Source of the DNA: Chitinophaga cymbidii
GTDB lineage: Bacteria > Bacteroidota > Bacteroidia > Chitinophagales > Chitinophagaceae
Direction: 5' to 3'
DNA: 64,000 nt
Assembly (NCBI RefSeq): GCF_007992715.1
Contig: NZ_BKAU01000001.1
Location: 2,418,001-2,482,000 of the forward strand
Positions 63,130 through 64,000 of the stretch are shown here, one piece after another; within the stretch, counting starts at the first letter, position 1, and every line of letters starts with the position of its first letter. The notes beneath the pieces are model-generated. The model had not been told where the DNA came from and ran no database searches. It was given only the letters and a program-made list of their open reading frames with translations. The position numbers and the translations under genes are program-made.

Positions 63130-63975
63130 TTATGGTCGATAGCTGAATTTTAGAATATCGGCGGTGTTTTCATCGTCGCCTTCGTTGGAAATATACATAT
63201 CACCGTTCGGCGCGAAAGTGATGCCTTCCGGTTGATTGAAATGTTTACGGTCCAGGTGATGCGCTTCCAGCACATGCCCCTGCAGGTCCGCGATCACGAG
63301 CAGCCGGTTGATGGAGGCAACGATGTATAGCCGTTTTTCCACCGGGTGAATGGCCGCAGCGGAAGGTCGGAAGTGTTTGGACGGGGAATCCTGCAGCTTT
63401 TCGATGTCATCCGCTTTGAACTGGTAGGCGGGGCCGGGAAGATGCCGCATGCTGTCCATCGTAAACGCATATACGCTGGTAACGCCCTGGCCTTTGTCAT
63501 CTTCACAGTTCTTGCAGATGATGAAGGTTTTATTCTGGGAAGGATCGTAGTAAGCCGCCTCGAACTCGTTTTTCTTTTGCGGGAAATGATAGGCTTGTGA
63601 TTCGGTGGTATCGGTAAAAAGATGCAGCACATGATAGATGCTGCCGTTGCTTTTGAGCACCAGCCAGTCCTTCCCCGTAAATACCAGCTCTTCATAATCT
63701 CCGCCCTTGCCGAACTTCCAGGTGGGGTAGGCGGACTTCGCGCGGAGGCCGATCTGGAACAGCTTGCCCTGTTCATCGTTCATCGACATGAAATGATCTT
63801 CATCACGATAATATACCAGTCCGGATATTTCCTGCATAGACTCGCGTACCTTGAACCTTTCCGGGCTTTCCAGGTGATAACCTTTGGGCGATGTGAGGTT
63901 CTTTTGCTTCCGCTCACCGAGGGCCTGGCAGGATAGCAGCAGTGTGAGCAGGCAATAGAGTTGGATACCCTTCAT
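63130..63975 (-). CDS. SdiA-regulated-type (YjiK-like) lipoprotein
   Basis: A 281-residue lipoprotein. Lipobox LLLSC with Cys16. The rest is a beta-propeller-like SdiA-regulated domain: QEISGLVYYRDEDHFMSMNDEQGKLF, PSAAAIHPVEKRLYIVAS, and PEGITFAPNGDMYISNEGD. Ligand and role unknown. It directly precedes the metallophosphoesterase-barrel gene and probably acts with it at the cell surface or in the periplasm. Confidence 0.88.
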   Translation of the reverse strand: MKGIQLYCLLTLLLSCQALGERKQKNLTSPKGYHLESPERFKVRESMQEISGLVYYRDEDHFMSMNDEQGKLFQIGLRAKSAYPTWKFGKGGDYEELVFTGKDWLVLKSNGSIYHVLHLFTDTTESQAYHFPQKKNEFEAAYYDPSQNKTFIICKNCEDDKGQGVTSVYAFTMDSMRHLPGPAYQFKADDIEKLQDSPSKHFRPSAAAIHPVEKRLYIVASINRLLVIADLQGHVLEAHHLDRKHFNQPEGITFAPNGDMYISNEGDDENTADILKFSYRP

Positions 63976-64000
63976 AAGCCGATTCTTTAGTTCGTAAAAT

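Overview
The window is a continuous chromosomal stretch of a Bacteroidota bacterium, most likely of the Chitinophaga/Chitinophagaceae type. The evidence is the short Bacteroidota RpoD (no region 1.1), several promoters that fit the phylum's TTG-N18-22-TAnnTTTG pattern, many weak ribosome sites with GTG or TTG starts, abundant hybrid and 7TMR-DISM histidine kinases, and outer-membrane plus lipoprotein genes typical of the phylum. Most of the DNA is moderately GC-rich. Two short AT-rich islets (about 28.8-29.6 kb and 58.1-59.4 kb) differ from their surroundings.

Layout. 0-10 kb: the 3' part of purA, an extremely Asp-rich AT-hook-like protein, pabB, a TIGR01777 epimerase, a secreted Tyr-rich protein, a membrane protein, purQ, and a DsbD pair in which the redox cysteines of the N-terminal domain sit in a separate small protein. 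10-19 kb: a lipoprotein diverging from a response regulator/histidine kinase pair, which is followed by a TolC-RND-adaptor efflux set. The RND pump carries a perfect EF-hand loop. 19-28.8 kb: a signalling island with a REC-PAS-kinase, a CHASE3-HAMP-GAF-kinase with three receiver domains, CheR without CheB, a single-domain receiver, a class I isoprenoid-synthase-like enzyme, tRNA-Ala(GGC) and a second OmpR-type two-component pair.

28.8-37 kb: a DUF1778/GNAT toxin-antitoxin pair with a palindromic operator over its promoter, an HtrA protease behind a tandem palindrome, then a compact five-gene minus-strand operon. That operon encodes an E1/ThiF-like adenylyltransferase, an acyltransferase-like protein, a 7TMR-DISM kinase, a REC-kinase and a receiver. 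It is the best candidate here for an undescribed system, possibly one that makes and senses a small molecule. 37-43.4 kb: Tat-exported Fe/Mn superoxide dismutase, GT39 glycosyltransferase, PAP2 phosphatase, an LptF/LptG-type permease, six 11-bp tandem repeats and small proteins of unknown role.

43.7-55.6 kb: housekeeping core: rpoD, ffh, rpsP, rimM, trmD, rplS, tatA, gatA, a lytic transglycosylase, a cation/proton antiporter, an S4 RNA-binding protein, lysA and a membrane zincin. 55.7-64 kb: a large GAF-type protein, the second AT-rich islet with IWN-repeat and membrane proteins, then a 1213-residue protein that joins a metallophosphoesterase, a kinase-like middle region and an outer-membrane barrel, co-transcribed with an SdiA-regulated-type lipoprotein.
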